Source of the DNA: Halichoerus grypus
Lineage: Eukaryota > Chordata > Mammalia > Carnivora > Phocidae
Assembly (NCBI RefSeq): GCF_964656455.1
Contig: NC_135717.1
Span: 144,474,308-144,538,307, forward strand
DNA: 64,000 bases
Direction: 5' to 3'
The notes beneath the pieces were generated by a model that was given only the letters and a program-made list of their open reading frames with translations, was not told the origin of the DNA and searched no databases. Positions 34,636 through 48,119 of this stretch are shown here, piece after piece. The stretch's first letter is position 1; each line of letters starts with the position of its first letter. The translations under genes were made by a program, and so were the position numbers.

Positions 34636-35765
34636 AACATATATTTATATCTTACTCTTCTCTGTGTGAATTACCTTAGCTACAATTTTAATGTATAGGA
34701 AATGGGCCCATTGTAAGATGCAGGGACCACCAACTGAGTTTGAAAATCTTTATGAGTTTTTAAATCTCTGTGAAACACTATTTGGGTAGTGGTGTTTGGA
34801 TTGGGAGAGATACTCTAAGGTGCCAAGTTGCAAGTGTACAATATATGTGGTTTTTCAGATTAATATGTTATAAAGGAACTTGGCTACTAACATGGTAATT
34901 CTGCTTTTAAAAGTTTAACAGCATTACACAGTGAAATCAGAACCTTTGTTTTCAATGTCTAATTTTACAACCTTTTAAAATATAGCTTTTTAAATTAATT
35001 TTAGGCAGAGCAAATACCTTAAAATATATAGACTTATTTAAGTAACTCTTTAAGCATATTAAACTAGCCTCAATGAAACTTTAGTTATATTAAACAACTT
35101 TAATATTGAATATGACATTTATTTTTTTGTCTCTATGTAAGGTCCTGTCAATTACAAAGAGAGCTCTGTGAGAACACTGCATATATGTTAATGTGATCAG
35201 CCACCACAAAATCAATTTTGGTGGTCAACTGTAAGAATTTGGTGATAAAAAAATCAAACATTATATAGTTTTATAGAAAGATTTTTAAATCATTTTTTCT
35301 ATAAAATGGATTCCTAAACTTTTTTTTATCATTTGAAGATCTTTTCATTTAGTAGAAATTTACATTTTTACCCCTTTAACTTTACTAAGTTTTATATCAT
35401 TCCGTTGAATCATATCCAGATCTGAACCATTTCTAAGATTTCTAGGAAATAATCCAAATGTTCTAGACTATGAATATCGTATCTGAGCAGTGGGATTCCA
35501 ACATATGTTCTTTTAACTCTATTCAACTATATACAATCACTTGCTTATATATATTTTTAAATTCTTAGAATTTGCACATGAATTCTGCTAAATACTACAA
35601 GTTAGCTTACATATTTATATAAAATAGCATTCAACAGCTTAGATTTTTTTATACTTTAAGGGTAATTATGAAGGGAATTTTGACCATATGTGCCATACAT
35701 ATTCATTTTTGAACGTAACATAATAAAATGAGGTACCTCTGGATTTGAATTTAACATTTGTATAA
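34636..35765. other. Unrecognised AT-rich sequence
   Basis: No gene or repeat family recognised. A small imperfect hairpin (CCACCACAAAATCAATTTTG and following GTGG) occurs near 35201-35224. Confidence 0.5.
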
Positions 35766-35780
35766 AACAACATAATATTT

Positions 35781-35980
35781 TTTTTTTTTTAAAGATTTTA
35801 TTTATTTATTTGAGAGAGAGAGAATGAGAGAGAGCAAGCACATGAGAGGGGGGAGGGTCAGAGGGAGAAGCAGACTCCCTGCTGAGCAGGGAGCCCGATG
35901 CGGGACTCGATCCAGGGACTCCAGGATCATGACCTGAGCCGAAGGCAGTCGCTTAACCAACTGAGCCACCCAGGCGCCCC
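35781..35980 (-). mobile_element. can-SINE
   Basis: Complement orientation. Perfect 15 bp duplication AACAACATAATATTT at 35766-35780 and 35981-35995; a low-divergence, probably young copy. Confidence 0.96.
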
Positions 35981-36196
35981 AACAACATAATATTTGATTA
36001 ACATTTACTCAGTGTCCTACACTTCAGAAAAACTTAAGTTTTTCAGTGATACAAGAAAAAGTAACAATTATGTATTTTAGCTATGTGATATTTTTTCTGT
36101 TATTATTAAGTGTAGGTTTTAAGAGTACGAAACCAGAGGACTTTTAAGCATTTCTAAATTAATAGCAAGCTGATTTAACATTAAAACCTTTCCGTT

Positions 36197-36408
36197 GGGG
36201 CACCTGGGTGGCTCAGTCATTAAGCGTCTGCCTTCGGTTCAGGTCTGATCCCAGGGTCCTGGGATCGAGCCCCGCATCGGGCTCCCTGCTCTGCAGGAAG
36301 CCTGCTTCTCCTTCTCCCACTCCCCCTGCTGGTGTTCCCTCTCTCACTGTGTCTCTCTCTGTCAAATAAATAAATAAAATCTTTAAAAAATAAAAATAAA
36401 AATAAAAA
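36197..36408 (+). mobile_element. can-SINE
   Basis: Starts GGGGCACCTGGGTGGCTCAG and ends with a (TAAAAA)n tail. Short duplication around TAAAACCTT (36182-36190 and about 36409-36417). Confidence 0.93.
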
Positions 36409-36594
36409 TAAAACCTTCTCGATAGATTTAACTATTTTTTGTAAATTAAAATACCATGGAAACAGCTAAAATATTTATAAACACATTAAAATCTAATATA
36501 AAATTATAAATAAAACTTAAATTATACTGCCATCACAGTTCAAAGTATTTCTGTTGAGTTGAAATAATTCAGTCAGTCATCACAAAAGTGTACT

Positions 36595-36990
36595 ATATAC
36601 CAATGGTTTTCTAGACAGTGAAGCTACGACAGTGAACAAAACAGAAAAAAATATCATTGCTCATGGGACATTTAATAGGAAAATTGGGCAAAAACCAAGG
36701 TAGATAGTTAATGGTATGGGAAATGGTGATATGTTACGAAACAAAAAATAAGAGGGATTTTGGAAGGAGGTTGGGGAGTTGCATGGAAGTATTGGTTTTA
36801 CAAAATTAAATAGAGTAGTCAGAAAAGATTTCATTGAGAAAGTGACATTTTATTAAAGATCTGAAGGCAGAATGTAAAGGAACTAAGTCATGCAAATATA
36901 TGAGGAAAGAACATTTTGGGTACAAGAAACAAGTGCAAATGGCCTCAAGCATAGAACAGTTAAGAGGTCAGAGTGAGCAAAGAGTATAGT
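36595..36990 (-). repeat. L2 fragment
   Basis: Antisense L2: 'gacagtgaacaaaacagaaaa', 'agatttcattgagaaagtgacatt', 'aagaaacaagtgcaaatggcctc' in the expected order. Confidence 0.82.
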
Positions 36991-38540
36991 TGTAATTATG
37001 AAAAACAAGACAAAAATCCCAAAATGGAGTTGCTTATGCTAAGCCCTATGTCACCAAACTGCACCAATCCTTAGCCCTTGGTTAGTCTGTGGTTCCAGTC
37101 TAGGGCTTAGAAACATAATTTGTATCCTAATGCTCTGTTATGAACTAGTGAGTTTTGCATTAGCATAGCTCATGGCTAAAATTTTAAAAGCTGTAAGATT
37201 GCTATGTCTGTCTATAGGTCTATGTATGATTATGTGTATGTTCTAGATCTGTTTTTTTCCCTACCTCTGGATGGTATTGCCAAAGAGCTCTATTTAATTG
37301 GCTTAAAGACAAACATTTATATAAATCAAGTATACACTTAGAAAATATAGAAACTAACCCAGATGTTTTTCAAGTTCACATAATCTTAGGTAACATTTGG
37401 TAAATAAAAGCTAGTTTAATTTTATTGGGTAAGACAGGCATGTCTTTAGAGTTAGCATTAAATATAATACTTTATTTTTACTTAGGTTTACTATAAGTCA
37501 AATAAGCTCATGTTATCTCTGTTACAGAATTTGTAAAGAAAGAATTTTAGATTATGGTTAAGCTGTTTAATGCCTCATGAAATTTTCATTGTAATCTAAA
37601 CATAGTTGTTAAGAACAAGTAAATAGATGAAAGTACTTAGTTTATAAAAACTTTAATAATTATGCTTTATTGTATGTCTACTTAAAAATAGTTTCTAAAT
37701 CTTTAGTAACTTAAAAACTAAGTTATAATGATATAAGTTTAGTGATATTCATTGAATATCTACATAATTTCCAAAAAAAGATGCAATATTGAAATGTTAA
37801 TTACTGAACATAGATTTATCCACTTTTGGCTTGTATTTACAGAGGAACTAAAGATAACTGGGTGTATTAATAAACATGTTTTGTGCAACACTAAAAAATT
37901 TACTGAGGAAGAATATACTTCTAGAAATTATAAAATATATTTATAAATTTGCCAATCCACAGAATGCTAGTGTAAGAGTCCACAATTGCTTGCTTCTGAG
38001 TTTTCATGAGGAATAAAGCATTCTAATCAATATATGTACTTAAAGCTCCTTTAAATAATAAGGACAAGAGGAAACAACTGTGTAGGAAAAGTAGGTAAGG
38101 AAAGACTGGTTGTTCCAGAAAGAGAAAAAGAAAAAAAAAAAAAAGACAAAATCTGAATGCACATAAAAAAGTTGTAGAAAATTTATGGAAAAGGAATCTT
38201 GGAAAAGGAATTTTATGTGTGGTCAAGCTGGCTAAGATTAGAATGGATTTATTAAATTTTTAAAAGAATGAGTTTTAATATCTAAAGTATACTGGTACAA
38301 AATTAGAATTTGGTTTTCTCCCTATTAACAGGATGATGTTTTCTTGGAGTTTTGGTCTGCTCTTAATTAGAGGTTGTAAAAGGTTTTTGTTTGTTTGTTT
38401 AACATTTTGAGTAATCTACCTGGAAAGCAAGGAATTTTTGACTTACCAAATAACCTATTGTGCTTCATGTTGTCTCTGAGTTTTTCAATCTGAGCAACTT
38501 GGACAATTGTATTTAGTAGAGATGGAGAAGAAATAGATTT
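36991..38540. other. Unrecognised AT-rich sequence
   Basis: No supported gene. The 64-codon ORF at 37752-37946 has no recognised motif. Confidence 0.5.
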
Positions 38541-38544
38541 ACAG

Positions 38545-38900
38545 GGTATGTGTGTATGGTGGTTGATGGGGAGTGATCAGAAGCTCAGTTTTTGGTATGT
38601 TGGTTTGATAATCTTATTAGACATTCAAGGAGAGATGCCAAGTAACTAAGTTAGTTACATAAGCTAGATGAGCAGAAAACTATGGGCTCAAGGTATCAAT
38701 CTAGGAGTTATCAGAATATTTAAAACCATTTATGAGTTCACCAAAGATTTGATAGACATGAGAATGTAGAGGAAAAGAAATTCAACGAAATAAACGTTGG
38801 GCACTCCCAAGTTTTAGAGTCTGGGAGTAAACAGAAGATGGAGAAGGCGCCCCTAGATATATAGGAGAAAGACCATGACACCGTGGATTATAGGATACTG
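38545..38900 (-). repeat. L2 ORF-region fragment
   Basis: Antisense L2 internal region: 'ttagacattcaaggagagatgcc', 'aatctaggagttatcagaat' and 'acgttgggcactcccaagtttt' appear in order. Confidence 0.78.
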
Positions 38901-38960
38901 GATGAAGATAGGGAGTGGAAATGAATGATCAACTAGGACTTATTGGGCAGGTAGAATGAG

Positions 38961-39536
38961 AATAGAAAACTGATTTTAATCTAAACCTTTAGTTTAGAAT
39001 GGCTGAATTCAAAGGAATCTTACATTATTCAACCAAAAAGTATTTTACAAATTAGGAAGTCCTTACTTAACTTAAAATAGTTAATTGTATTTTCCAATAC
39101 TTACCAGATAATTACAGAAGGTTGGGACCATGTCCAAGAATACTGAATAACTAATTCTCAGTCTACTAATATAGAAATGAAATTTTTTGGCATTTGGAGA
39201 AAGGGGACATTGTTCCTGGACCTTTTAAATAGCTCTGAGACAGAAATATTCACTTTTTGGTAGATTTGTGCTATACTTATTATCTCATCTGCTTTTTGTG
39301 TTACTGATTTTTTTCTTTTGATATTTTCCCTGCTTGACTTCTGACATTTGCAGTTAAACTCAAAAGCATAGAGTCTCATGGCATATTGAAAAAATTCCCT
39401 TTGCCCTCTTAATTAAATCTGAAGTTCACCAGCGTCCTTTCAGTCACTTGACCTCCTTTATTTCTTGTTTTAGTTTTACTGAGACCATCATTTTGAAAGG
39501 TATAGCTAATATTCATATGATACGATTAAATTTCTA
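38961..39536. other. Unrecognised sequence
   Basis: No gene or repeat identified. Confidence 0.5.
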
Positions 39537-39551
39537 GCCAACTGGCATTTA

Positions 39552-42500
39552 TTTATTTATTTTTGTTATGATTTACTTATTTTTTTAATTTTATTTTTGT
39601 TATGTTAATCACCATACATTACATCATTAGTTTTTGATGTAGTGTACCATGATTCATTGTTTACATATAACACCCAGTGCTCTATTCAATATGTGCCCTC
39701 TTTAATACCCATCACCAGGCTAACCCATGCCCCCACCCCCCTCCCCTCTAGAACCCTCAGTTTGTTTCTCAGAGTCAATAGTCTCTCATGGTTCGTCTCC
39801 CCCTCCGATCCCCCCCCTTCATTTTTCCCTTCCTACTATCTTCTTTTTTTTTAAACATATAATGTATTGTTTCAGAGGTACAGGTCTGTGATTCAACAGT
39901 CCTACACAATTCACAGCACTCACCATAGCACATACCCTCCCCAATGTCTCACCCAGCCACACCATGCTTCCCACCCCCCACCACTCTAGCAACACTCAGT
40001 TTGTTTCCTGAGATTAAGAATTCCTCATATCAGTGAGATCATATGATACATGTCTTTGTATTTTTGACTTCTTTTGCTCAGCATAATACCCTCCAGTTCA
40101 TTTGTTCTTTGGGTGTTGAGTTTGATAAGTTCTTTATAGATTTTGGATACTAGCCCTTTATCTGATATGTCATTTGCAAATATCTTCTCCCATTTTGTCG
40201 GTTGTCTTTTGGTTTTGTTGACTGTTTCTTTGCTGTGCAAAAGCTTTTTATCTTGATGAAGTCCCAATAGTTCATTTTTGCCCTTGCTTCCCTTGCCTTT
40301 GGCGATGTTTCCAGGAAGAAGTTGCTGCGGCAGAGGTCGAAGAGGTTGCTGCCTGTGTTTTCCTTTAGGATTTTGATGGACTCCTGTCTCACATTGAGGT
40401 CTTTCAACCATTTTGAGTCTATTTTTGTGTGTGGTGTAAGGAAATGGTCCAGTTTCATTCTTCTGCATGTGGCTGTCCAATTTTCCCAACACCATTTGTT
40501 GAAGAGACTGTCTTTTTTCCATTGCACATTCTTTCCTGCTTTGTTGAAGATTAGTTGACCATAGAGTTGAGGGTCCATTTCTGGGCTCTCTATTCTGTTC
40601 CATTGATCTATGTGTCTGTTTTTGTGCCAGTACCATACTGTCTTGATGATGACAGCTTTGTAATAGAGCTTGAAGTCCAGAATTGTGATGCCGCCAGCTT
40701 TGCTTTTCTTTTTCAACATTCCTCTGGCTATTCGGGGTCTTTTCTGGTTCCATACAAATTTTAGGATTATTTGTTCCATTTCATTGAAAGAAGTTGATGG
40801 TATTTTGATAGGGATTGCATTGAATGTGTAGATTGCTCTAGGTAGCATTGACATCTTCACAATATTTGTTCTTCCAATCCATGAGCATGGAACATTTTTC
40901 CATTTCTTTGTGTCTTCCTCAGTTTCTTTCATGAGTATTTTATAGTTTGCTGAGTACAGATTTTTTGCCTTTTTGGTTAGATTTCTTCCTAGGTATCTTA
41001 CGGTTTTGGGTGCAGTTGTAAATGAGATCGACTCCTTAATTTCTTTTTCTTCTGTCTTGTTGTTGGTATATTAGAAATGCCACTGATTTCTGTGCATTGA
41101 TTTTATATCCTGCCACTTTACTGAATTACTGTATGAGTTCTAGCAGTTTTGGGGTGGAGTCTTTTGGGTTATCCACATAAAGTATCATATCATCTGCAAA
41201 GAGTGAGAGTTTGACTTCTTCTTTGCCGATTTGGGTGCCTTTTATTTTTTTTTGTTGTCTGATTGCTGTGGCTAGGACTTCTAATACTATGTTGAATAGC
41301 AGTGGTGATAGTGGATATCCCTGCCGTGTTCCTGACCTTAGGGGGAAAGCTCTCAGTTTTTCCCCATTGAGAATGATATTCACTGTGGGTTTTTCATAGA
41401 TGGCTTTTATGATATTGAGGTATGTACCCTTTATCCCTATACTCTGAAGAGTTTTGATCAAGAGAGGATGCTGTATTTTGTCAAATGCTTTTTCTGCATC
41501 TATTGAGAGGATCATATGGTTCTTGTTCTTTTTTTTTTTTTTAATATTTTATTTATTCAGTTGACAGAGAGAGATAGCGAGAGCAGGAACACAAGCGGGG
41601 GAGTGGGAGAGAGAGAAGCAGGCCTCCTGCGGAGCAGGGACCCCAATGCGGGGCTCGATCCCAGGACCCTGGGATCATGACCTGAGCCTAAGGCAGACGC
41701 TTAACTACTGAGCCACCCAGGCGCCCCTTGTTCTTTCTTTATTAGTGTATTGTATCACATTGATTGATATGCGGATGTTGAACCGACCTTGCAGCCCAGG
41801 GATAAATCCCACTTGGTCTTGTTGAATGATCCTTTTAATGTACTGTTGGAGCCTATTGGCTAGTATTTTGGTGAGAATTTTTGCATCCATGTTCATCAGG
41901 GATATTGGTCTGTAATTCTCCTTTTTGATGGAGTCTTTGTCTGGTTTTGGGATCAAGGTAATGGTGGCCTCATAAAACGAGTTTGGAAGTTTTCCTTCCA
42001 TTTCTATTTTTTGGAACAGTTTCAGAAGAATAGGTATTAATTCTTCTTTAAATGTTTGGTACAATTCTCCTGGGAAGCCATCTGGCCCTGGGCTTTTGTT
42101 GGGAGATTTTTGATTACTGCTTCCATTTCCTTAGTGGTTATAGGTCTGTTCAGGTTTTCTATTTCTTCCTGTTTCAGTTTTGGTAGTTGATACATCTCTA
42201 GGAATGCATCCATTTCTTCCAGGTTATCTAATTTGCTGGCATACAGTTGATCGTAATATGTTCTTATAATTGTTTTATTTCCTTGGTGTTGGTTGTGATC
42301 TCTCCTCTTTCATTCATGATTTTATTTATTTGGGTCATTTCTTTTTTCTTTTTGATAAGTCTGGCCAGGGGTTTATCAATATTATTAATTCTTTCAAAGA
42401 ACCAGCTCCTAGTTCGTTGATCTGTTCTACTGTTCTTTTGGTTTCTATTTCATTGATTTCTGCTCTGATCTTTTTTATTTATTTTCTCCTGCTGGACTTA

Positions 42501-42879
42501 GGCTTTATTTGCTGTTCTTCCTCCAGCTCCTTTAGGTGTAGGGTTAGGTTGTGTATATGAGACCTTTTCTTGTTTCTTGAGAAAGGCTTGTATTGCTATA
42601 TACTTCCCTCTTAGGACTGCCTTTGTGCATCTGAAAGATTTTGAACAGTTGTGTTTTCATTTTCCTTTGTTTCCATGAATTTTTTTTTAATTCTTCTTTA
42701 ATTTCCTGGTTGACCCATTTGGTCTTTAGTAGGATGCTCTTTAGCCTCCATGTATTTGAGTTCTTTCTGACTTTCCTCTTGTGATTGAGTTCTAGTTTCA
42801 AAGCATTGTGGTCTGAAAATATGCAGGGAATGATCCCAATCTTTTGGGACTGGTTGAGACCTCATTTGTGAGCTAGGAT
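39552..42879 (-). mobile_element. 5'-truncated L1 with internal deletion
   Basis: Antisense copy of the same L1 lineage as the intact element, starting in the endonuclease domain (matching about 28334 of the intact copy) and running to a 3' terminus at 39552. Flanked by a perfect 15 bp duplication GCCAACTGGCATTTA at 39537-39551 and 42880-42894. At about 40100 it lacks roughly 547 bp corresponding to 30914-31460 of the intact element, removing the zinc-knuckle region. Multiple frameshifts; the long ORFs here are broken ORF2 pieces. A can-SINE is nested at about 41534-41716. Confidence 0.96.
41534..41716 (-). mobile_element. can-SINE nested in L1
   Basis: Complement orientation with GAGCCACCCAGGCGCCCC at right. 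Short duplication CTTGTTCTTT before the T-run (41523-41532) and after the SINE (from about 41717). Younger than the L1 it interrupts. Confidence 0.93.
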
Positions 42880-42894
42880 GCCAACTGGCATTTA

Positions 42895-45185
42895 AATCTT
42901 AGACTGCTAGGCACATTCCTTAACTTTCTAATCTTTAACATGCTTTTGTAAAAGATAAGAAAATCCATTTTGCCACACCAAGGCTCTCTCATTGTTTAAT
43001 CTCATCATGCGACTAGTTCTAACCAATGAGTTGTTAGAAGAAGTGTGATACTTCAATGCTAAAGCATTTAATTGCCAATACAAGGTTGTCTATGGCTTTC
43101 CTTATTCTTGTACATTAATGGAACTTTGAGGTGGTGGTTGTTCCATCATTCTGGGTTACTGAGAAACTATGATGAGCAGAGTACTCTCTCCCTTAGCTTG
43201 AGATAGTGTTTTTGTTTTTTGTTTCTTTAAAGCACAGTATGATCCAGTGAATCTTCGATGAAACAGTCCTATAGGAAGTCTGCTTCCAAAATTCTGCTTG
43301 CAAAGTTTTTAGATTCAAAACGATCTAGGAATCAGTGGTCAATTAGAGGCCATAGTAGGGTTAGCTTTTGTCACGTAGAGTAATTGTTAAGTATATTTTC
43401 ATGTTTCTAATTTTTATTATAAAATATGGGTTGTTAATAAAAATATTTTTTTAAATTAAAAAGTATGAAATTAACACATTTTAAATAAAACCATCACTGA
43501 TAATCTCAGTGTATAATGTTCAGTAATTATTTTCATCTTTTTATTATTTCAAATCATTAATATATTACTTTAGTTATAATAAAATACTCATAATAGCTCA
43601 TCTTTTTTGAGCATTAATTACCCCTAAGCACTGTTCAAAGACCTTAATGTTCATTAATTCATTATGTTCACAGTAATCTGTAAGACAGTTACACTCTCTG
43701 TCTAATGGCTGAGAAAAGAAGAGGCAAAGAATAACTTGCTCATCACTCATTTAGTAGTTTGTGGGAGATATTTTGTGGAAGCAGTTTGTAGGAGGACCCA
43801 GAAAGTCCAATAAGACTTGTACTCAACCACTAGACTAGATTCCTATGTGATTAAATATTTTTTATTCACATCATTTTAGATGTTTCATCATGTACTTGAC
43901 ATTTGGCTGATATTGGACATTATATTCTTTCCAATATTTTGTCTGAATAATTTTGAGATAAATATTGGGCAAACTTTCCTCCTTATAGTTATTTCAGTGT
44001 ATTTCTATGACTTGGTGCCTACAAGTGTCTATTTTGGCTTAAAGAACATAAACATTCTTTGACATCTTGAATAAAAATTTCATAGTGATTTTTTTAATAT
44101 ATTGTATTAAACAACTGTGAAAGAGTGCCTACTGAATGTAAATGGATATAAATCCAGCCCAGAATCATGGGTAAATAATAGTGTAGGATGGACTAAGGCT
44201 CTCAACTTTGACATGAGAAGTATGTGAAGGACATAATATTGGATTACACAGTTTCTTTAATCTGCCTACCACATGCCCAAAATCTACTTTCTATACACCT
44301 ACCTATAAGATACTTGTATTTTGGTTTCACATTGGCTTGAGCATATGCTAAATAAGTGTTCAATGACAGTGTCACTTGATTAGAAAATAAGCAAAATAAC
44401 TGAAAAACCCTGTGCAGCATTGTATCAGAGGTAAAGAGAATGTCACACTGTTCAATTTTAAGAGGACAAAATAAACTCATAATATGGTAGATAAGTGCAA
44501 AAGCATGAAGAAAATGTTTTCCAGATTGAAATAACAAAGGAGAACAAATTAACCTAATCCAGTATTGAGTAACAGAATTACTATGCTTCTTTTGTTAAGC
44601 ATTAATTTTTCATAGGATTTAAAAGGATTTGACTTATTTCTTGTAGTTATAGAATGTACAAAATCCATTGCCAATGACACTCATTATTATGCACAGTGAA
44701 CCTGGTGTGTTAGCAATGAAGTGAAACATGTTTAAACGTAAGGAGTAATACTGAGAGAATTCTCTGCACCCTTTTCATTTGCATTGCAAGTAGATTTTGA
44801 GAGGTAATCAGAGGTTTACTAGAAGAAAGAATATACTACTTTTTTTTCCCCCTGCTTTTATGAACTGTACTAGAAGAGTCCTTGCCTTCAAAGTTCCTCT
44901 GTTGTTTACATGACTTCCTTCTTATGACTCTACTATTATTCTGATTTATTCTGGAACAGTGGACAAAGAGAAAAAAAATAGTTGAAAGATCTTAAGATTG
45001 TTTTGTAGCTTTTATTTCTAAGAAGACAGTGTGTCCCAGTCAGTGTCTATAATTAAGTCTTGGCTGTTTAACTGTTGACGAATCACTTAAATTTCTTGCT
45101 TCTAGGTTATATGTAAAAAACTTGGTAGAGTCATAACTATTCTATTAAAAGGGTTGTTGTGAGGTTGTTGAGTTGCTTATGAGGT
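42895..45185. other. Mostly unrecognised, one MIR remnant
   Basis: A MIR remnant is listed separately. 'tctaaccaatgagttgttagaagaa' (43018 on) may belong to an old LTR-type repeat. The ORFs at 43880-44062 and 44244-44537 carry no recognised motif. Confidence 0.45.
43610..43800 (-). repeat. MIR fragment
   Basis: Complement-oriented MIR outline: 'gagcattaattacccctaag', 'ttcacagtaatctgtaagac', 'aaagaataacttgctcatcactc'. Confidence 0.5.
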
Positions 45186-47137
45186 TATCTTGATGAAGTC
45201 CCAATAGTTCATTTTTGCTTTTGTTTCCCTAGTCCTTAGAGACGTGTCTATCTTTTTTTTTTTTTTTTTTTAAGATTTTATTTATTTATTTGACAGAGAG
45301 AGAGAGCACATGAGAGGGGGGAGGGTCAGAGGGAGAAGCAGACTCCCTGCTGAGCAGGGAGCCCGATGCGGGACTCGATCCCGGGACTCCAGGATCATGA
45401 CCTGAGCCGAAGGCAGTCGCTTAACCAACTGAGCCACCCAGGCGCCCGTTAGAGACGTGTCTAGCAAGAAGCTGCTGTGGCCCAGGTCAAAGACATTTCT
45501 GCCTGTGTTCTCCTTTAGGATTTTGGTGGATTCCGGTCTCACATTTAGATCTTTCAACCATTTTGAGTCTATTTTTGTGTACAATATAAGAAAATGGTCC
45601 AGTTTCATTCTTCTGCATGTGGCTGTCCAATTTTCCTAACACCATTTATTGAAGAGACTGTCTTTTTTCCATTGGATATTCTTTCCTGCCTTGTCAAAGA
45701 TTAGTTGAACATAGATTTGAGGGTCCATTTATGGGTTCTCTATTCTGTTCCATTGATCTATGTGTCTGTTTTTGTACCAGTACCATACTGTCTTGATGAT
45801 TACAGCTTTGTAATAGAGCTTGAAGTCCGGAAATGTGATACCACCAGATTTGGTTTTCTTTTTCAACATTCCTCTAGCTTTTTGGGGTCTTTTCTGGTTC
45901 CATACAAATTTTAGAATTATTTGTTCCAGCTCTGTGGAAAATGTCAGTGGTATTTTGATAGGGATTGCATCGAATGTGTAGATTTCTCTGGGTAGCATGG
46001 ACATTTTAACAATATTTTCCCAATCCATGAGCATGGTATATTTTTCCATTTCTTTGTCTCTTTCTCAATTTCTTTCATAAGTGTTCTGCAGTTTTCAGAG
46101 TACAGATCCTTTACCTCTTTGGTTAGGTTTATTCCTAGGTATCTTACAGTTTTTGGTGTAATTGTAAATGGGATCAATCCCTTAATTTCTCTTTCTTCTG
46201 TCTCAGTGTATAGAAAAGAAGCTGATTTCTGTGCATTGGTTTTATATCCTGCCACTTTGCTGAATTTGTATGAGTTCCAGCAATTTTGGGTCAAGTCTTT
46301 TGGGTTTTCCACATTAAGTATCATGTCATCTGCGAAGAATGAGAGTTTGACTTCTTCTTTGCCGATTTGGATGCCTTTTATTTCTTTTTGTTGTCTGATT
46401 GCTGAGGGTAGGACTTCCAGTACTGTGTTGAACAACAGTGGTGAGAGTCGATATCCCAGTCATGTTCCTGACCTTAGGAGAAAAGCTCTCAGTTTTTGCC
46501 ACTGAGAATGATAGTCACTGTGGGCTTTTGGTATACGGCTTTTATGATATTGAGGTATGTTCCTTTTATCCCTACATTGTGGAGAGTTTTAATCAAGAAA
46601 GGATGTTGTATTTTGTCAAATGCTTTTTCTGCATCAATTGAGAGGATCATATGGTTGTTGTCCTTTCTTTTATTAATGTGTCGTATCACATTGTTTGATT
46701 TGCAGATGTTGAACCACCCTTGCAGCCCAGGAATAAATCTCACTTGGTCATGGTGAATAATCCTTTTTATGTACTGTTGGATCCTATTGGCTAATATCTG
46801 GGTGAGAATTTTTGCATCCATGTTCATCAGGGATTTTAGTCTGTAATTTTCTTTTATGGTGGGGTCTTTGTCTCATTTTGGGATCAAAGTAATGCTGGCG
46901 TAATAGAAAGATATTGGAAGTTTTCCTTCCATTTCTATTTTTTGAAACAGCTTCAGAAGAATAGGTATTAATTCTTCTTTAAATGTTTGGTAGAATTCCC
47001 CCTAGGAAGCCCTCTGGCCCTGGACTCTTGTTTGTTGGGAGTTTTTTTTTATTACTGCATCAATTTCCTTGCTGGTTTTGTGTCTGCTCAGGTTTTCTAT
47101 TTCTTTCTGTTTCAGTTTTGGTAGTTTATATTTTAAT
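45186..47137 (-). repeat. Antisense L1 ORF2 fragment (A)
   Basis: Complement of L1 ORF2 from the RT domain to the middle of the C-terminal part, closely parallel to 29060-30780 of the intact L1 but more diverged, with many indels. It lacks both the 5' end and the 3' terminus. A young SINE is nested at 45251-45448. Confidence 0.92.
45251..45448 (-). mobile_element. can-SINE, young, nested in L1
   Basis: Complement orientation with GAGCCACCCAGGCGCCC at right. Perfect 15 bp duplication TTAGAGACGTGTCTA at 45236-45250 and 45449-45463. Confidence 0.96.
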
Positions 47138-47685
47138 TCCAGTTAGTTAATATATGGTGTAGTATTAGTTTCAGGTGTACAATATAGTAATTTAGCATTT
47201 CCATACATCACACTGTACTCATCACAACAAGTGCACTTCTTAATTTCCATCACCTATTTAACCCATCCCACCCTACCCCCCACCTTCCCTCTGGTAACTA
47301 TCAGTTCATTCTCTATAGTTAAGAATCTGTTTCTTGGTTTGTCTCTCTCTCTGTCTTTTTTTCTCCTTTGCTCATTTGTTTTGTTTCTTACATTCTACAT
47401 ATGAGTGAAATCATTGGTATTTGTCTTTCTTTGACTTATTTCGCTTAGCATAATACTCTCTTGCTCCATCTATGCCATTGCAAATGGCAAGATCTCATTC
47501 TTTTTTATGGCTGAGTAATATCCCATTGTGTATATATATATATACCACCTTTTCTTTATCCATTTGTCAGTTTGTGAATGCTAGTGCTGTTTCCATAGTT
47601 TGGCTATTATAGATAATGCTGTTGTAAACTTTGGGGTGCATGTATCCCCCTTTTTTGACTATTTGATTTTAGTTTTTATTATTTT
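47138..47685 (-). repeat. Antisense L1 3' end (B)
   Basis: Complement of an L1 3'UTR (47138-47340) followed by the C-terminal ORF2 region (47340-47670), ending upstream near a block equivalent to 31290 of the intact copy. An older 3'UTR type than that of the intact element. Contains a (TA)n tract near 47531-47544. Confidence 0.85.
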
Positions 47686-47694
47686 TAATTTTTT

Positions 47695-48078
47695 TTAGTA
47701 TCACGTTTTTATTTAAATTCCAGTTAACTTACAATGTAATATTAGTTTCAGATATAGAATTTAGTGGTTCATTACTTACAACACCCAGTACTCATCACAA
47801 CAAGTGCCCTCCTTAATCCCCATCACCCAATGAACCCATGCCTCCCCCGCCTCCCCTCCAGCAATCCTTAGTTTGATCTCTATAGTTAAGTCTCTTATGG
47901 TTTGCTTCTCTCTTCTTCCCACCATGGTCATTTGTTTTGTTTCTTAAATTCCACATATGAGTGAAATCATATGGTATTTGTCTCTCTCTGACTTATTTTG
48001 CTTAGCATAATACCCTCTATCTCCATCCACATTGTTGCAAATGCAAGATTTAATTCTTTTTGATGGCTGGGTAATATT

Positions 48079-48119
<41 letters not shown>

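Noticed and set aside
40025..40932. 242- and 260-codon ORFs on the - strand
   Set aside because: Both are overlapping frames of a decayed L1 ORF2; not host genes.
45729..46827. Several - strand ORFs of 106-163 codons
   Set aside because: Fragments of a frameshifted antisense L1 ORF2.
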